From the NCBI RefSeq assembly GCF_004345855.1, contig NZ_SLXN01000003.1, positions 579,662-643,661 on the forward strand: a DNA stretch of 64,000 nucleotides, written 5' to 3'. The position numbers were made by a program, and so were the translations under genes. The notes under the pieces are model-generated. The model was given only the letters and a program-made list of their open reading frames with translations, had not been told where the DNA came from and made no database searches. Positions within the stretch are counted from its first letter, which is position 1; every line of letters begins with the position of its first letter. This stretch comes from Sphingomonas sp. BK235 (GTDB lineage: Bacteria; Pseudomonadota; Alphaproteobacteria; Sphingomonadales; Sphingomonadaceae). Of this stretch, positions 16,709-25,496 are shown one piece after another.

Positions 16709-17740
16709 ATGGACATCGGCATCGACAGTTTCGCCGCGATTCTCCCCGATCCGGAGACGGGTGAGCGCCCTTCGGCGACCGACCGGATGGCCGAGTTGCT
16801 CGACGAGGTGGAACTGGCGGACCGCGTCGGGCTGGACGTGTTCGGCATCGGCGAGCATCACCGCGCGGAGTTCCTCGACTCCGCGCCGACGGTGATCCTC
16901 GCCGCAGCGGCGGCGCGGACGCGCCGAATCCGGCTGACGAGCGCGGTGACGGTGCTCAGCGCGGCCGATCCGGTGCGTGTGTTCCAAGAGTTCGCCACGC
17001 TCGACCTGATCTCGCACGGACGCGCGGAGATGGTCGTCGGCCGCGGCTCCTTCGGCGAGGCGTTCCCGCTCTTCGGCCTCGACACCCGCGCCTATGACGA
17101 TCTGTTCGCCGAGAAGCTGGATCTCTTCCTGCGTCTCGGCGAGACCAGCCATCCGCATTGGCAGGGGCGCTTCCGCCCCGGGCTGAGCGGCCAGGGTGTG
17201 TTTCCCCGCCCGCACCAGGAGCGATTGCCCGTCTGGATCGGCGTCGGCGGCACGCCGCAATCCTTCGTTCGCGCCGGCATCCTGGGATTGCCGCTGATGG
17301 TCGCGATCATCGGCGGCACGTTCGAGCGCTTCCGCCCGCTCGTCGACCTCTATCGCGAGGCGGGCGCCCGCGCGGGCCACGCACCCGCGGCGCTGAAGGT
17401 CGGCGTTCACGCCATGGGCTTCGTGGGGGACACCGATGCGGCGGCCCGCGACGCTTTCTTCCCCGGCTGGGCGCAGCTGACCGCGACGGTGGGTCGCGAG
17501 CGTGGCTGGTCACCGCCGACGCGCGCGCAGTTCGACGACATGGCCGGGCGCGACGGCGCCTTTCTGGTCGGTGCGCCCGACACGATCGCGGCCAAGATCG
17601 AGCGGGCCAGCGAGGCGCTCGGCGGTCTGGCGCGCCTCACCTTCCAGATGAGCACCGCCTCGCGCGACCATGTCGCGATGCGGCGCTCGATCGAGCTGCT
17701 CGGTACCGCGGTGGCGCCGCTCGCGCGGGCGGCGGCATGA
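16709..17740 (+). CDS. LLM-class flavin-dependent oxidoreductase (luciferase-like monooxygenase)
   Basis: A 343-residue TIM-barrel protein of the bacterial luciferase superfamily. Supporting segments: the N-terminal GIDSFAAILPDP, LADRVGLDVFGIGEHHRAEF, IRLTSAVTVLSAADPVRVFQEFATLD, GRAEMVVGRGSFGEAFPLFG and VWIGVGGTPQSFVRAG. These form the flavin-phosphate-binding strands typical of the group. Members use FMNH2 and oxygen, or F420, to oxidise diverse small molecules. It lies between the YcaC-like hydrolase and a pirin, a combination often seen as a LysR-controlled stress or aromatic-response cluster; that reading is inference. Confidence 0.9.
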   Translation: MDIGIDSFAAILPDPETGERPSATDRMAELLDEVELADRVGLDVFGIGEHHRAEFLDSAPTVILAAAAARTRRIRLTSAVTVLSAADPVRVFQEFATLDLISHGRAEMVVGRGSFGEAFPLFGLDTRAYDDLFAEKLDLFLRLGETSHPHWQGRFRPGLSGQGVFPRPHQERLPVWIGVGGTPQSFVRAGILGLPLMVAIIGGTFERFRPLVDLYREAGARAGHAPAALKVGVHAMGFVGDTDAAARDAFFPGWAQLTATVGRERGWSPPTRAQFDDMAGRDGAFLVGAPDTIAAKIERASEALGGLARLTFQMSTASRDHVAMRRSIELLGTAVAPLARAAA

Positions 17741-17870
17741 CGCGTGACGGCGCCCCGCCTCGCGCGTCGCCCGGCCCCCTGATGCGCCGAGACGGCGAGG
17801 GGGCGCAGAGGCGCACCGACTCCGCCTGCGCGCGGCACGACGACGATCGGCACCAGACGGGAGAGACGAG

Positions 17871-18764
17871 ATGATCGAGATGGTGATCGAGCAGCGGCGC
17901 CGCGACCTCGGCGGCGGCTTCGAGGTCGGGCGCGTGCTGCCCTATGCCAAGCGGCGCATGGTCGGACCCTTCATCTTCTTCGATCATATGGGGCCGATGG
18001 ACATCGCAGCCGGCGCCGATCGCGGCCTCGACGTCCGCCCGCACCCGCATATCGGCCTGTCGACGGTCAGCTATCTCTTCTCCGGCGAGATCATGCATCG
18101 CGACAGCCTGGGTTATGAGCAACCGATCCGCCCCGAGGAGGTCAATTGGATGGTCGCGGGGCGCGGCATCACGCACAGCGAGCGCCTCGAGCACGCGCGC
18201 GCGCACGGCGACCGGCTCCATGGCATACAGGCCTGGGTCGCCCTGCCCGACGGCATGGAAGAGATCGCCCCCGCTTTCTCGCATCATGCCGGCGACGATC
18301 TGCCACGCTGGGACGAGCGCGGGGTCAAGGGGCATCTCATCGCGGGCGCGGCCTACGGCCTGACCGCGGGGGCGACGACGCACTCGCCCCTCTTCTACGC
18401 GCATCTCGACCTGGCGCCGGGCGCGAGCGCCGAGATCCCGTCGGGTCACCGCGAACGCGCGCTCTATGTCGCGACGGGCGAGGTCGAGGTCGACGGTCGC
18501 GCGCATGGTGCGGGCAGGATGCTGGTGGTGAGCGCGGCGACGTCGCACGTCCGCGCGGTCACGCCCGCCACGGTGATGGTGCTCGGGGGGGAGCCGGTCG
18601 GCGAGCGCTTCATCTTCTGGAACTTCGTCTCGTCGTCCAGGGACCGGCTGGAGCAGGCGGCGTCGGACTGGAGAGCCGGGCGCATGAAGCTGCCCGACGC
18701 CGACGACGCCGAGTTCATCCCCTTGCCGGAAGGACCGCCGCCGTCCGCGCCGGCGATGTCGTGA
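17871..18764 (+). CDS. Pirin family protein
   Basis: A bicupin of 297 residues. The pirin N-terminal cupin is clear: VGRVLPYAKRRMVGPFIFFDHMGP, RPHPHIGLSTVSYLFSGEIMHRDSLG and EVNWMVAGRGITHSER. The His/His/His/Glu iron ligands sit in the HPHIGLST and HSER segments. The C-terminal cupin (LYVATGEVEVDG to VLGGEPVGE) follows. Several bacterial pirins have quercetin 2,3-dioxygenase activity and others act as redox co-regulators. The ATG follows a GAGAGACGAG site. It is the last gene of the plus-strand group that begins at 15981, with a 130-bp gap before it. Confidence 0.93.
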   Translation: MIEMVIEQRRRDLGGGFEVGRVLPYAKRRMVGPFIFFDHMGPMDIAAGADRGLDVRPHPHIGLSTVSYLFSGEIMHRDSLGYEQPIRPEEVNWMVAGRGITHSERLEHARAHGDRLHGIQAWVALPDGMEEIAPAFSHHAGDDLPRWDERGVKGHLIAGAAYGLTAGATTHSPLFYAHLDLAPGASAEIPSGHRERALYVATGEVEVDGRAHGAGRMLVVSAATSHVRAVTPATVMVLGGEPVGERFIFWNFVSSSRDRLEQAASDWRAGRMKLPDADDAEFIPLPEGPPPSAPAMS

Positions 18765-18842
18765 GCGACGGCGGGGCGGGCGCGCGCCGGGCGGAGCGCG
18801 GCATCGCGACGCTCGCCTGATCCCGCGCTCGGGCGGGCCGTG

Positions 18843-20030
18843 TCACCGCTCCAGCGCCGCCGCGATCCGCGCCGCCAGACGCGCGGCGACGGCGTCCTTG
18901 GTCGCGCGCTCCCAGCTCTCGATTCCGTCCGCCGTGACGAGGTGGACCGCGTTCGAGTCGCCGCCCATGACGTCGCCGGAGACGTCGTTGGCTACGATCC
19001 AATCGGCGCCCTTGCGTACGCGCTTGGCGGTGGCATGCGCGATCACCGCCTCGGTTTCCGCCGCGAAGCCGATCACCAGCCGCGGACGACGCGGGCCATG
19101 CGCCACGCCGGCGAGGATGTCGGGATTGGCCACCAGCGGCAACGGGGCGGGCGCACTCCCGTCCTTCTTCAGCTTCTGCCCGGCAGCTTGTTCGGCGCGC
19201 CAGTCCGCCACCGCGGCCACCATCACCGCTGCGTCGGCGGGGAGCGCCGCGTCGACCGCGGCGGCCATCTCGCCCGCCGTCTCGACGTCGACCCGGACGA
19301 CCCCCTCGGGCGTCGCCAGTGTCACCGGCCCCGCCACCAGCGTCACGCGCGCGCCCAGCGCGGCGAGTGCTCGCGCGATGGCGAAGCCCTGCTTCCCGGA
19401 GGAGCGGTTGGCGATGTAGCGCACCGGATCGATCGGTTCGTGGGTCGGACCGGCGGTGACCAGGATGTGGCGTCCCGTCAGCGGCCCGTCGGCAGGGGGA
19501 GCGAGCGCGCGCTCGATCCGCGCCGCGATCGTCAGCGGCTCGGGCAGCCGGCCGGGGCCGAACTCGCCGCACGCCATCGCGCCCTCGTCGGGCTCCATCA
19601 CCGTCACGCCGTCGGCGCGCAGCTGCGCGACGTTGCGCTGGGTCGCGGGGTGGAGCCACATGCGCACGTTCATCGCCGGCGCGGCGAGCACGGGCTTGTC
19701 GGTGGCGAGCAGCAGCGTGGTGGCCAGATCGTTCGCCAGCCCGGCCGCCATGCGCGCGAGCAGGTCGGCGGTGGCGGGAGCGACCACCACCAGGTCCGCC
19801 TCGCGGCTGAGCTGGATATGCCCCATCTCGGCCTCGTCCTTCAGGTCCCACAGATCGGTATGGACCTTGTTCTCGCTGAGCGCGGCGAGCGTCATCGCGG
19901 TGACAAAATGACTGCCGCCCTCGGTCAGGACGCAGCGGACGACGTGGCCGCGGCGGCGCAGCTCGCGCACCAGCTCGCATGCCTTGTAGGCGGCGATGCC
20001 GCCGCCGACGATCAGCAGGATGCGGCTCAT
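18843..20030 (-). CDS. coaBC: Bifunctional phosphopantothenoylcysteine decarboxylase / phosphopantothenate--cysteine ligase
   Basis: Carries out two steps of coenzyme A synthesis: ligation of cysteine to 4'-phosphopantothenate (CoaB) and decarboxylation to 4'-phosphopantetheine (CoaC). The 395-residue protein has the FMN-binding CoaC half (LIVGGGIAAYKACELVRELRRRG, VVAPATADLLARMAAG, APAMNVRMW and the active-site ACGEFGPGRLPEP). The CoaB half begins around residue 185 (ILVTAGPTHEPIDPVRYIANRSSGKQG) and includes the KLKKDG and VANPDIL motifs. Start ATG 20030 overlaps the stop of the upstream membrane-protein gene in ATGA, so translation is coupled. The frame continues open to 21005, but that part belongs to another frame. 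Confidence 0.96.
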   Translation of the reverse strand: MSRILLIVGGGIAAYKACELVRELRRRGHVVRCVLTEGGSHFVTAMTLAALSENKVHTDLWDLKDEAEMGHIQLSREADLVVVAPATADLLARMAAGLANDLATTLLLATDKPVLAAPAMNVRMWLHPATQRNVAQLRADGVTVMEPDEGAMACGEFGPGRLPEPLTIAARIERALAPPADGPLTGRHILVTAGPTHEPIDPVRYIANRSSGKQGFAIARALAALGARVTLVAGPVTLATPEGVVRVDVETAGEMAAAVDAALPADAAVMVAAVADWRAEQAAGQKLKKDGSAPAPLPLVANPDILAGVAHGPRRPRLVIGFAAETEAVIAHATAKRVRKGADWIVANDVSGDVMGGDSNAVHLVTADGIESWERATKDAVAARLAARIAAALER

Positions 20031-21076
20031 CGTGTCACCCTCGTCACCGTGATGCGCCGGCGGCCCGGTGCGCGGCGCAGGAGATCCGCGACCGCGTCGG
20101 GCGCCAGCGCGAGCCCCGGCGCGACCAGCACCGTCGCCAGCGTCGCGCTGTGCAGACCCGCGATGCGACCGTCCAGCGCCAGCGCGGCGACGAGCAGCGC
20201 GGCGGCGCGCGGCCCCAGCCCGCGCGGCAGCGCCGCCCAGCCGAGCAGGCTCAGCAGCAGCAACGGGGCCGCCAGCCAGGGCGCCACGCCCGGCAGCGCG
20301 GCGCCGAGCAGCCGCGCCGCCGCACCCGCCGGCGCGGGCAGCACGGGCGCGGCGTCGAGCGGCGGCGGCACCACCGCCGCCATGGTCCAGAGATGGACCG
20401 CGAGGACGACCAGGCCGAGCGCCAGCGCGACGAGCCAGCCCGACGCCTCGCGGATGCCGCCGTCGTACAAGGCCAGCAGCGCCATGAGGGCGGGCACCAG
20501 CAGCGCGGCGGGATCGATCACCCCCGCCGCGCCGCCCAGCGCGGCGGCGGTCACCCAGCGATCGGCGCGGCGCAGCAGCAGCGCGTAACCGGTGAGCAGG
20601 GCGGCCCAGCCCGCGTGCGGTGCCTGTTCCCACAGCAGCGCGGCCGCCGCGGTGCCCGCCACGAGGAGGAGGGCGGCCATGACCTGCCCGGGCGCGCCCG
20701 CGAACAGCGCGGTGAGCCGCTGCACCCCGACCGCGACCGCACCGGCGAGCGCGGCACCGATCAGCAACAGCGTCGCCCAGGCCGGCATGGCGGCGCTGAC
20801 CGCCGCGAGTGTCGGCGGCAGGACGCGCGCGTTGGGGGCGTCGGGCGCGGTGCGGGCGAGGTCGCGGAAGGTCTCGTAATAGCGCCCACCGTGGCGCATC
20901 GCCGCGACGATCGAATCGTGGAGCAGCTCGGCCGCGGGCCGGACGCTCGCGTCGGCGAGCCCGGCCGTGGCGACGACGCCCAGCAACAGCGCCGCGCACC
21001 ACCATCGCGCCGCACCGCGCTCCATCGCGCCGAAGCGCGTGGGCGCGACGAGCAACAGCGGCGCCGCCCGGGTCAC
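20027..21076 (-). CDS. Uncharacterised polytopic membrane protein between ubiB and coaBC
   Basis: Predicted 349 residues. Several strongly hydrophobic segments are visible: WCAALLLGVVATAGLA, PAWATLLLIGAALAGAVAVG, VMAALLLVAGTAAAALLW, LLVPALMALLALY, LVALALGLVVLAVHLW and WLAAPLLLLSLLGWAALP, giving about eight to ten helices. A periplasm-facing loop may be HDSIVAAMRHGGRYYETFRD. I recognise no family with confidence. The overall look, with an early polar loop and many short helices, would suit a glycosyltransferase-C-like fold, but no catalytic motif was found. The GTG start overlaps the ubiB stop (GTGA) and its own stop overlaps the coaBC start (ATGA). This double coupling is the strongest evidence that it is real. 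Confidence 0.8.
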   Translation of the reverse strand: MTRAAPLLLVAPTRFGAMERGAARWWCAALLLGVVATAGLADASVRPAAELLHDSIVAAMRHGGRYYETFRDLARTAPDAPNARVLPPTLAAVSAAMPAWATLLLIGAALAGAVAVGVQRLTALFAGAPGQVMAALLLVAGTAAAALLWEQAPHAGWAALLTGYALLLRRADRWVTAAALGGAAGVIDPAALLVPALMALLALYDGGIREASGWLVALALGLVVLAVHLWTMAAVVPPPLDAAPVLPAPAGAAARLLGAALPGVAPWLAAPLLLLSLLGWAALPRGLGPRAAALLVAALALDGRIAGLHSATLATVLVAPGLALAPDAVADLLRRAPGRRRITVTRVTR

Positions 21077-22611
21077 CACGGCGCCGCCAGCAGCATCGCG
21101 CCGACGCCTGCGGCGGCGCCCAGCGCGCCGACCAACGCGTAGCGCCAGCCGCCGCCCACGCGCACCACCTGGATCTCCTTGAGCGGCGGACGCGGCGGCG
21201 CGCCGCCCGGCGCGGGGAAGCGCGCCTCGATCCGCCGCACCAGCTCGGGCAGCCGCGCCAGCGTGCGCACGTCGGCGACGAGCCGGTCCGCGATCGCCGC
21301 CTCGGGGCCGAGCTCGGTGCGGATCCAGTCCTCGACCAGCGGCGCCGCGGTGACCCACAGGTTGATCTCGGGGTCGAGCCCGGTGGCGACGCCCTCCACC
21401 ATCACCATCGTCTTCTGGAGCAGCAGTAGGTGCGGCTGGGTGACCATGTCAAAGTCGCGCGTGATGCCGAACAGCCCGTCGAGCATCATGCCGATCGACA
21501 TGTCCTTGACCGGCAGCCCGCGCATCGGCTCGCCCACCGCCCGGAGTGCGGTGGCGAATTCCTCGACATTGTGGTGCGAGGGGACATATTGCGCCTCGAA
21601 GTGGATCTCGGCGACGCGGCGGTAATTGCCCGTGATCAGCCCGTAGAGGATCTCGGCCAGCCACACGCGCGCGCGCCGGTCGATCCGCCCCATGATGCCG
21701 AAGTCGATCGCCGCGACCTGATCGCCCGGCAGCGCGAACAGATTGCCCTGGTGCAGGTCGGCGTGGAAGAAACCGTCCGCGATCGCCTGACGCAGGAAGG
21801 CATGGACCAGCACGCGCGCCAGCTCGGGCAGGTCATGGCCCGCCTCGATCAACGCGGCGCGGTCGGACAATTTGATCCCGTCGACCCACTCGATCGTCAG
21901 CACCTTGCCCGTGGTGCGCGCCCAGTCGACCGCGGGGACGACGAATTTGGGCTCGGCGGTCATCGTCTCGGCCAGCTCGGAGGCCGAGGCCGCCTCGCGC
22001 GTGAAATTGAGCTCGCGCGCGGTCCAGCGCTTGAACGTCTCGATCACCAGCCTCGGCTGAAGCCGCGCGATCTCGCCGCCCATCGGCTCGATCTGCGCCG
22101 CGGCCCACTCATAGGTATCGATCGCGCGGGCGAAATCCTCCTCGACGCCGGGGCGCAGCACCTTCACCGCGACGCGTCGGCCGTCGGTGGTGACCGCGCG
22201 GTGGACCTGCGCGATCGAGGCAGAGCCGACCGGCGCCTCCTCGATCTCGCGGAACAGGGTGTCGAGCGGGCGGCCGAAGCTGGTCCGCATCACCTGCGAG
22301 ATCGCCGCGAACGGTACCGGCGGGATCGCGTCCTGGAGCCGCAGCAGATCGCTCGCCGCTTCCTCGCCGACCAGATCGGGGCGGGTGGCGAGCGTCTGGC
22401 CGAACTTGATCGCCGCCGGCCCGAGTGCCTCGAAGGCGTCGGCGTAGCGCGGCACCGCCGGCACGCGCGCGCCGAGCCGGGCGAGCCGCAGCAGCCGGCG
22501 CAGACGCGGCGGCGTGTTGGGATCGCGCTCGAGCCCGCGCAGCGCGCCGTGGCGTGCCAGCGTGCGCCCCCAGCTCAGCAGCCGCCAGGTGTGGACGATG
22601 GGTGAGGTCAC
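21073..22611 (-). CDS. ubiB: UbiB, atypical kinase/ATPase for ubiquinone biosynthesis
   Basis: A 512-residue member of the ABC1/UbiB/ADCK family, needed for ubiquinone synthesis at the membrane. The family's signature KxGQ helix is present (LGPAAIKFGQTLATRPDLV, about residues 66-84). The Ala-rich nucleotide loop (EAPVGSASIAQVHRA), the VAVKVLRPG Lys strand, the catalytic ADLHQGNLF and the metal-binding AIDFGIMG also fit. Two C-terminal hydrophobic segments (YALVGALGAAAGVGAMLL) provide the membrane anchor. Its start overlaps the ubiE stop by 4 bp, and its stop overlaps the next gene, so it is the second gene of a tightly coupled ubiE-ubiB-x-coaBC operon. Confidence 0.95.
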   Translation of the reverse strand: MTSPIVHTWRLLSWGRTLARHGALRGLERDPNTPPRLRRLLRLARLGARVPAVPRYADAFEALGPAAIKFGQTLATRPDLVGEEAASDLLRLQDAIPPVPFAAISQVMRTSFGRPLDTLFREIEEAPVGSASIAQVHRAVTTDGRRVAVKVLRPGVEEDFARAIDTYEWAAAQIEPMGGEIARLQPRLVIETFKRWTARELNFTREAASASELAETMTAEPKFVVPAVDWARTTGKVLTIEWVDGIKLSDRAALIEAGHDLPELARVLVHAFLRQAIADGFFHADLHQGNLFALPGDQVAAIDFGIMGRIDRRARVWLAEILYGLITGNYRRVAEIHFEAQYVPSHHNVEEFATALRAVGEPMRGLPVKDMSIGMMLDGLFGITRDFDMVTQPHLLLLQKTMVMVEGVATGLDPEINLWVTAAPLVEDWIRTELGPEAAIADRLVADVRTLARLPELVRRIEARFPAPGGAPPRPPLKEIQVVRVGGGWRYALVGALGAAAGVGAMLLAAPW

Positions 22612-23366
22612 ATCTTCCAGCCGCTGTGGATCGCCACCAGCCCGCCCAGCACCGCCTCGACGCGCGTCTGCACGAAGCCGGCGTCGGCGATCATCCGCTC
22701 GAACGCGGGCATGTCGGGGAAGCGGCGGATCGACTCGATGAGATAGCGGTAGCTGTCCGCATCGCCGGCGAGCAGCTGGCCGAGCTTCGGGACCATGCGG
22801 TGCGAATAAGCGTCATACACTTCCGCGAAGCCGGGCCATTGCGTGGTGGAGAATTCGAGGCAGTAGAAGCGGCCGCCGCGGCGCAGCACGCGATGCGCCT
22901 CGCGCAGCGCCGCGGGAATGTCGGTGACGTTGCGGATGCCGAAAGCGATCGTATAGGCGTCGAAGAAGCGGTCGGGGAAGGTCAGCGTCTCGGCATTGGC
23001 CTCGGTCCACACCAGCCCGTCGATGCCGCGCTGCTGCGCGCGGCGCATGCCGACCTCGAGCATCTCGGGGTTGATGTCGGCCACCGTCACCGCGGCGCCG
23101 TGCTGCGCCAGCCGGAACGCGATGTCGCCGGTGCCCCCCGCCATGTCGAGGATCTGCTCGCCCGCGCGCGGCTTGACGCGGCGCACGAAGCGATCCTTCC
23201 ACAGCCGGTGCATGCCCCCCGACATGGCGTCGTTCATCAGATCGTAGCGGCTCGCCACGTTGGAGAAGACGCCGCGCACGCGCGCGGTCTTCTCGACCGG
23301 GGTGACGTCCTCGTAACCGAAGGAGACCACGCGCTCGCTGGCGGCGCTGCCGGGGGTATCGCTCAT
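22608..23366 (-). CDS. ubiE: Demethylmenaquinone/ubiquinone methyltransferase
   Basis: A SAM-dependent C-methyltransferase of ubiquinone (and, where made, menaquinone) synthesis, 252 residues. Diagnostic segments: FGYEDVTPVEKTARVRGVFSNVASRYDLMNDAMSGGMHRLWK at the N-terminus, motif I LDMAGGTGDIAFRLA (about residue 74), TVADINPEML, DAYTIAFGIRNVTDIP and the RGGRFYCLEFS strand. The length is typical of UbiE. It is the first gene of the minus-strand ubiE-ubiB operon, and the 4-bp overlap with ubiB indicates coupling. The promoter should lie in the gap 23367-23484. Confidence 0.97.
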   Translation of the reverse strand: MSDTPGSAASERVVSFGYEDVTPVEKTARVRGVFSNVASRYDLMNDAMSGGMHRLWKDRFVRRVKPRAGEQILDMAGGTGDIAFRLAQHGAAVTVADINPEMLEVGMRRAQQRGIDGLVWTEANAETLTFPDRFFDAYTIAFGIRNVTDIPAALREAHRVLRRGGRFYCLEFSTTQWPGFAEVYDAYSHRMVPKLGQLLAGDADSYRYLIESIRRFPDMPAFERMIADAGFVQTRVEAVLGGLVAIHSGWKM

Positions 23367-23484
23367 GCCCGCCGCTCTAGGGCGTGCGCCGGGGGGAGGG
23401 AAGGGGGACGAGCAGGCTCACCTCACCGACCGGCTCGCTTCTATGATAGCGTCGGGCACGTAGATTCGTCGTTGAGGATCGTCG

Positions 23485-23850
23485 ATGGTAGAGATCGTGG
23501 TTCCTGTCGCCGCCCTGTGGATGCTGGCGGCGTGCGTGGTGCAGCTGCGCCGCCTGATCACCGACGCGCTGCTCTATCGTGCGATCGTCAGGGTGGCAGC
23601 CACCGACGCGGAGAGCGCGCGGCTGCTCATCGGCAAGGTGGAGCCTCGCCCACGCCACCTCGGCAGCTTGGCCGGGTGGGTCTGTCTCGTCGCGTCGATC
23701 GCGGTCGCGGCTCTCGGTCTCTTCAACGAAGGGGACGAGCGCGGGCAGATGTTCCAGGTAGCGGTCGTGCTCGCGGTGATCGGTGCCGGCGTGCTGACGT
23801 TCTGGTGGTGGTCCGAGCGGGCGGCCCGACGCGCCGCTGCGGAGGAGTGA
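23485..23850 (+). CDS. Small membrane protein of unknown function
   Basis: Predicted 121 residues with three hydrophobic segments: VVPVAALWMLAACVVQL at the N-terminus, LAGWVCLVASIAVAALGLF in the middle and VAVVLAVIGAGVLTFWWW near the C-terminus. A charged cytoplasmic loop (RRLITDALLYRAIVRVAATDAESARLLIGKVEPRPRHLG) lies between the first two. The tail is short and basic/acidic (SERAARRAAAEE). No family is recognised. It lies between divergent ubiE and co-directional mutM, with its own short upstream gap. Frame quality and hydrophobic pattern support a real gene, but no homologue comes to mind. Confidence 0.65.
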   Translation: MVEIVVPVAALWMLAACVVQLRRLITDALLYRAIVRVAATDAESARLLIGKVEPRPRHLGSLAGWVCLVASIAVAALGLFNEGDERGQMFQVAVVLAVIGAGVLTFWWWSERAARRAAAEE

Positions 23851-23924
23851 GGGCGCTTTAGCCGCCCGGTCTGGTCCGCGCTCGCTCCCTAGCCCCGCGG
23901 GCGCCGCGCGGCTAAGTCACCGCC

Positions 23925-24740
23925 ATGCCCGAACTTCCCGAGGTCGAGACCACCGTGCGCGGGCTCACGCCGGTGCTGCTCGACGCCACGCTGGCGCGTG
24001 TCGAGCCGCGCCGCGGCGATCTGCGCCGACCCTTCCCGCCCGAGCTGCGCCAGCGGCTCACCGGCGCGCGGGTCACCGCGCTGTCGCGCCGCGCCAAATA
24101 TGGCCTGATCGACACCGACCGCGGTGACACATTGATCTTCCACCTCGGCATGTCGGGGCGCTGGCGAGTCGATCCGGCCGAGCTGCTCGCACACGATCAC
24201 CTGCTGATCGAGACCGGGGCGGGGCGGCGGCTCGCGCTCAACGATCCGCGCCGCTTCGGCTCGGTCGACCTGTGGCCCACCGACGCACTGGCGCGCTTTC
24301 CGGCGTTCGGCGCGCTCGGCCCCGAGCCGCTCGGGCCGACCTTCACCGCCGCCTATCTGCACGACGCGCTGGCGGGGAAGACGACCTCGATCAAGCTCGC
24401 GCTGCTCGACCAGCGTGTCGTCGCGGGCCTCGGCAATATCTACGTGTGCGAGGCGCTCTACCACGCGCGGATCAATCCGCGCCGCGCCGCCGGCCAGGTC
24501 GCACGGGCGCGGCTCGACCGGCTGGTCGAGGCGGTCCACGACGTGCTCGAATCCGCGATCGCGGCGGGCGGGTCGAGCCTGCGCGACTATGCCCGACCCG
24601 ATGGCGAGCTCGGCTATTTCTCCAAGCAGTTCGCGGTCTATGGCCGCGAGGGCGCGCCCTGCGGCTGTGGCGGCACGGTGCATCGTTACGCCGAGGGCGG
24701 ACGCTCGACCTTCTGGTGCCCGGCCTGCCAGCGCGGTTGA
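23925..24740 (+). CDS. mutM: Formamidopyrimidine-DNA glycosylase
   Basis: A bifunctional base-excision repair enzyme that removes 8-oxoguanine and formamidopyrimidines and nicks the abasic site. The 271-residue protein begins MPELPEVETTVRGL, supplying the catalytic Pro2 and Glu3. The beta-hairpin SRRAKYGLI supplies the conserved Lys. The helix-two-turn-helix lies in LLDQRVVAGLGNIYVCEAL. The C-terminal zinc finger has four Cys (CGCGGTVHRYAEGGRSTFWCPAC). Length and motif order are complete. It is followed by rpsT and dnaA in the same direction. Confidence 0.97.
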   Translation: MPELPEVETTVRGLTPVLLDATLARVEPRRGDLRRPFPPELRQRLTGARVTALSRRAKYGLIDTDRGDTLIFHLGMSGRWRVDPAELLAHDHLLIETGAGRRLALNDPRRFGSVDLWPTDALARFPAFGALGPEPLGPTFTAAYLHDALAGKTTSIKLALLDQRVVAGLGNIYVCEALYHARINPRRAAGQVARARLDRLVEAVHDVLESAIAAGGSSLRDYARPDGELGYFSKQFAVYGREGAPCGCGGTVHRYAEGGRSTFWCPACQRG

Positions 24741-24837
24741 CGCTGCGCGGCACCCGCGCTATGGGCCGCGCCTTCGAGGGTGACGGTGTTGCCGGCCGCC
24801 CTGCTTTTCATCGATTCGAAACAGTCAGAGGACGTTC

Positions 24838-25101
24838 ATGGCGAACACGCCGCAAGCCAAGAAGCGCATCCGCCGCAACGAGCGTCGGGCCGAAGTCAAC
24901 GGTAACCGCGTCGGCCGGATCCGCACCTTCGTGAAGAAGGTCGAGGCAGCGCTCGCGGCCGGCGACAAGGCCGGGGCGGCGACCGCGCTGCAGGCGGCGC
25001 AGCCCGAGATCGCGCGCGGCGTGGCCAAGGGCGTACTCCACAAGAACACGGCGGCGCGGAAGTTCTCCCGCCTGACCAAGCGCGTGGCCGGGCTCGCCTA
25101 A
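24838..25101 (+). CDS. rpsT: 30S ribosomal protein S20
   Basis: A small basic ribosomal protein of 87 residues that binds 16S rRNA in the lower body of the 30S subunit. The opening [21 protein letters not shown], the helix [21 protein letters not shown] and the C-terminal [26 protein letters not shown] are typical of S20. A ribosome-binding site (AGAGGA) lies about 6 bases before the ATG. A strong terminator follows 21 bp after the stop. The rpsT-dnaA order is common in Alphaproteobacteria. Confidence 0.97.
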   Translation: MANTPQAKKRIRRNERRAEVNGNRVGRIRTFVKKVEAALAAGDKAGAATALQAAQPEIARGVAKGVLHKNTAARKFSRLTKRVAGLA

Positions 25102-25122
25102 GCCAACGCCTTCTCAGCGCTA

Positions 25123-25161
25123 CGAAAACGCCCGTCGGGACGCTCCCGGCGGGCGTTTTCG
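25123..25161 (+). terminator. Rho-independent terminator of rpsT
   Basis: An 18-bp stem (CGAAAACGCCCGTCGGGA paired with TCCCGGCGGGCGTTTTCG, one G-U wobble) closes a 3-base loop and ends in a TTTT run within the descending arm. It starts 21 bp after the rpsT stop. Because the A-rich and T-rich ends pair, it could act on both strands. It separates rpsT from the dnaA promoter region. Confidence 0.92.
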
Positions 25162-25496
25162 TATGCGTTCTCGGCGATCCCCAGATCGGGTCGACGCTTC
25201 TTTCCAAAAGCCCCGGGAATCCTGCGATTCGCACCCGGTACGATCGCCGGATCGCCACTAAAACCAAATATTTACAGTGGCTTGTGAGAAATTCGACGCA
25301 TTTGCGCGGCTGGCGGCGAGTCAACCTGCTTTATTTCGATTTTGTGTCCGCGGCCGGTCTTGATCGACTCAGCCGCCTGTTCCTAATCCTGTCGAACCGC
25401 ACCGGCGTTCGTCCGGCGCGGCACAGAGACACCGTCTGATAGCCGACGCGCGAGGGGCCGCGGGCAGGGGGACGTTTGACTTTGCGGATGAAGGAT
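25162..25496. promoter_or_regulatory. Non-coding region upstream of dnaA
   Basis: About 335 bp without a gene between the rpsT terminator and the dnaA leader. It holds an unusually AT-rich patch for this genome at about 25258-25276 (CTAAAACCAAATATTTACA) and another at about 25329-25346. One near-match to a DnaA box lies on the minus strand at 25284-25292 (TTTCTCACA, one base off TTNTNCACA). No perfect DnaA box was seen. It probably contains the dnaA promoter. I see no solid evidence that it is oriC. Confidence 0.5.

Noticed and set aside
18843..21005. A single 720-residue fusion of an Arg/Ala-rich region with CoaBC
   Set aside because: The upstream part is a shadow of the membrane-protein gene in another frame. 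CoaBC begins at ATG 20030 with its normal N-terminus.
25162..25496. Possible oriC upstream of dnaA
   Set aside because: Only one near-match DnaA box and modest AT-rich patches were seen. In many Alphaproteobacteria oriC lies elsewhere, so it is not called.
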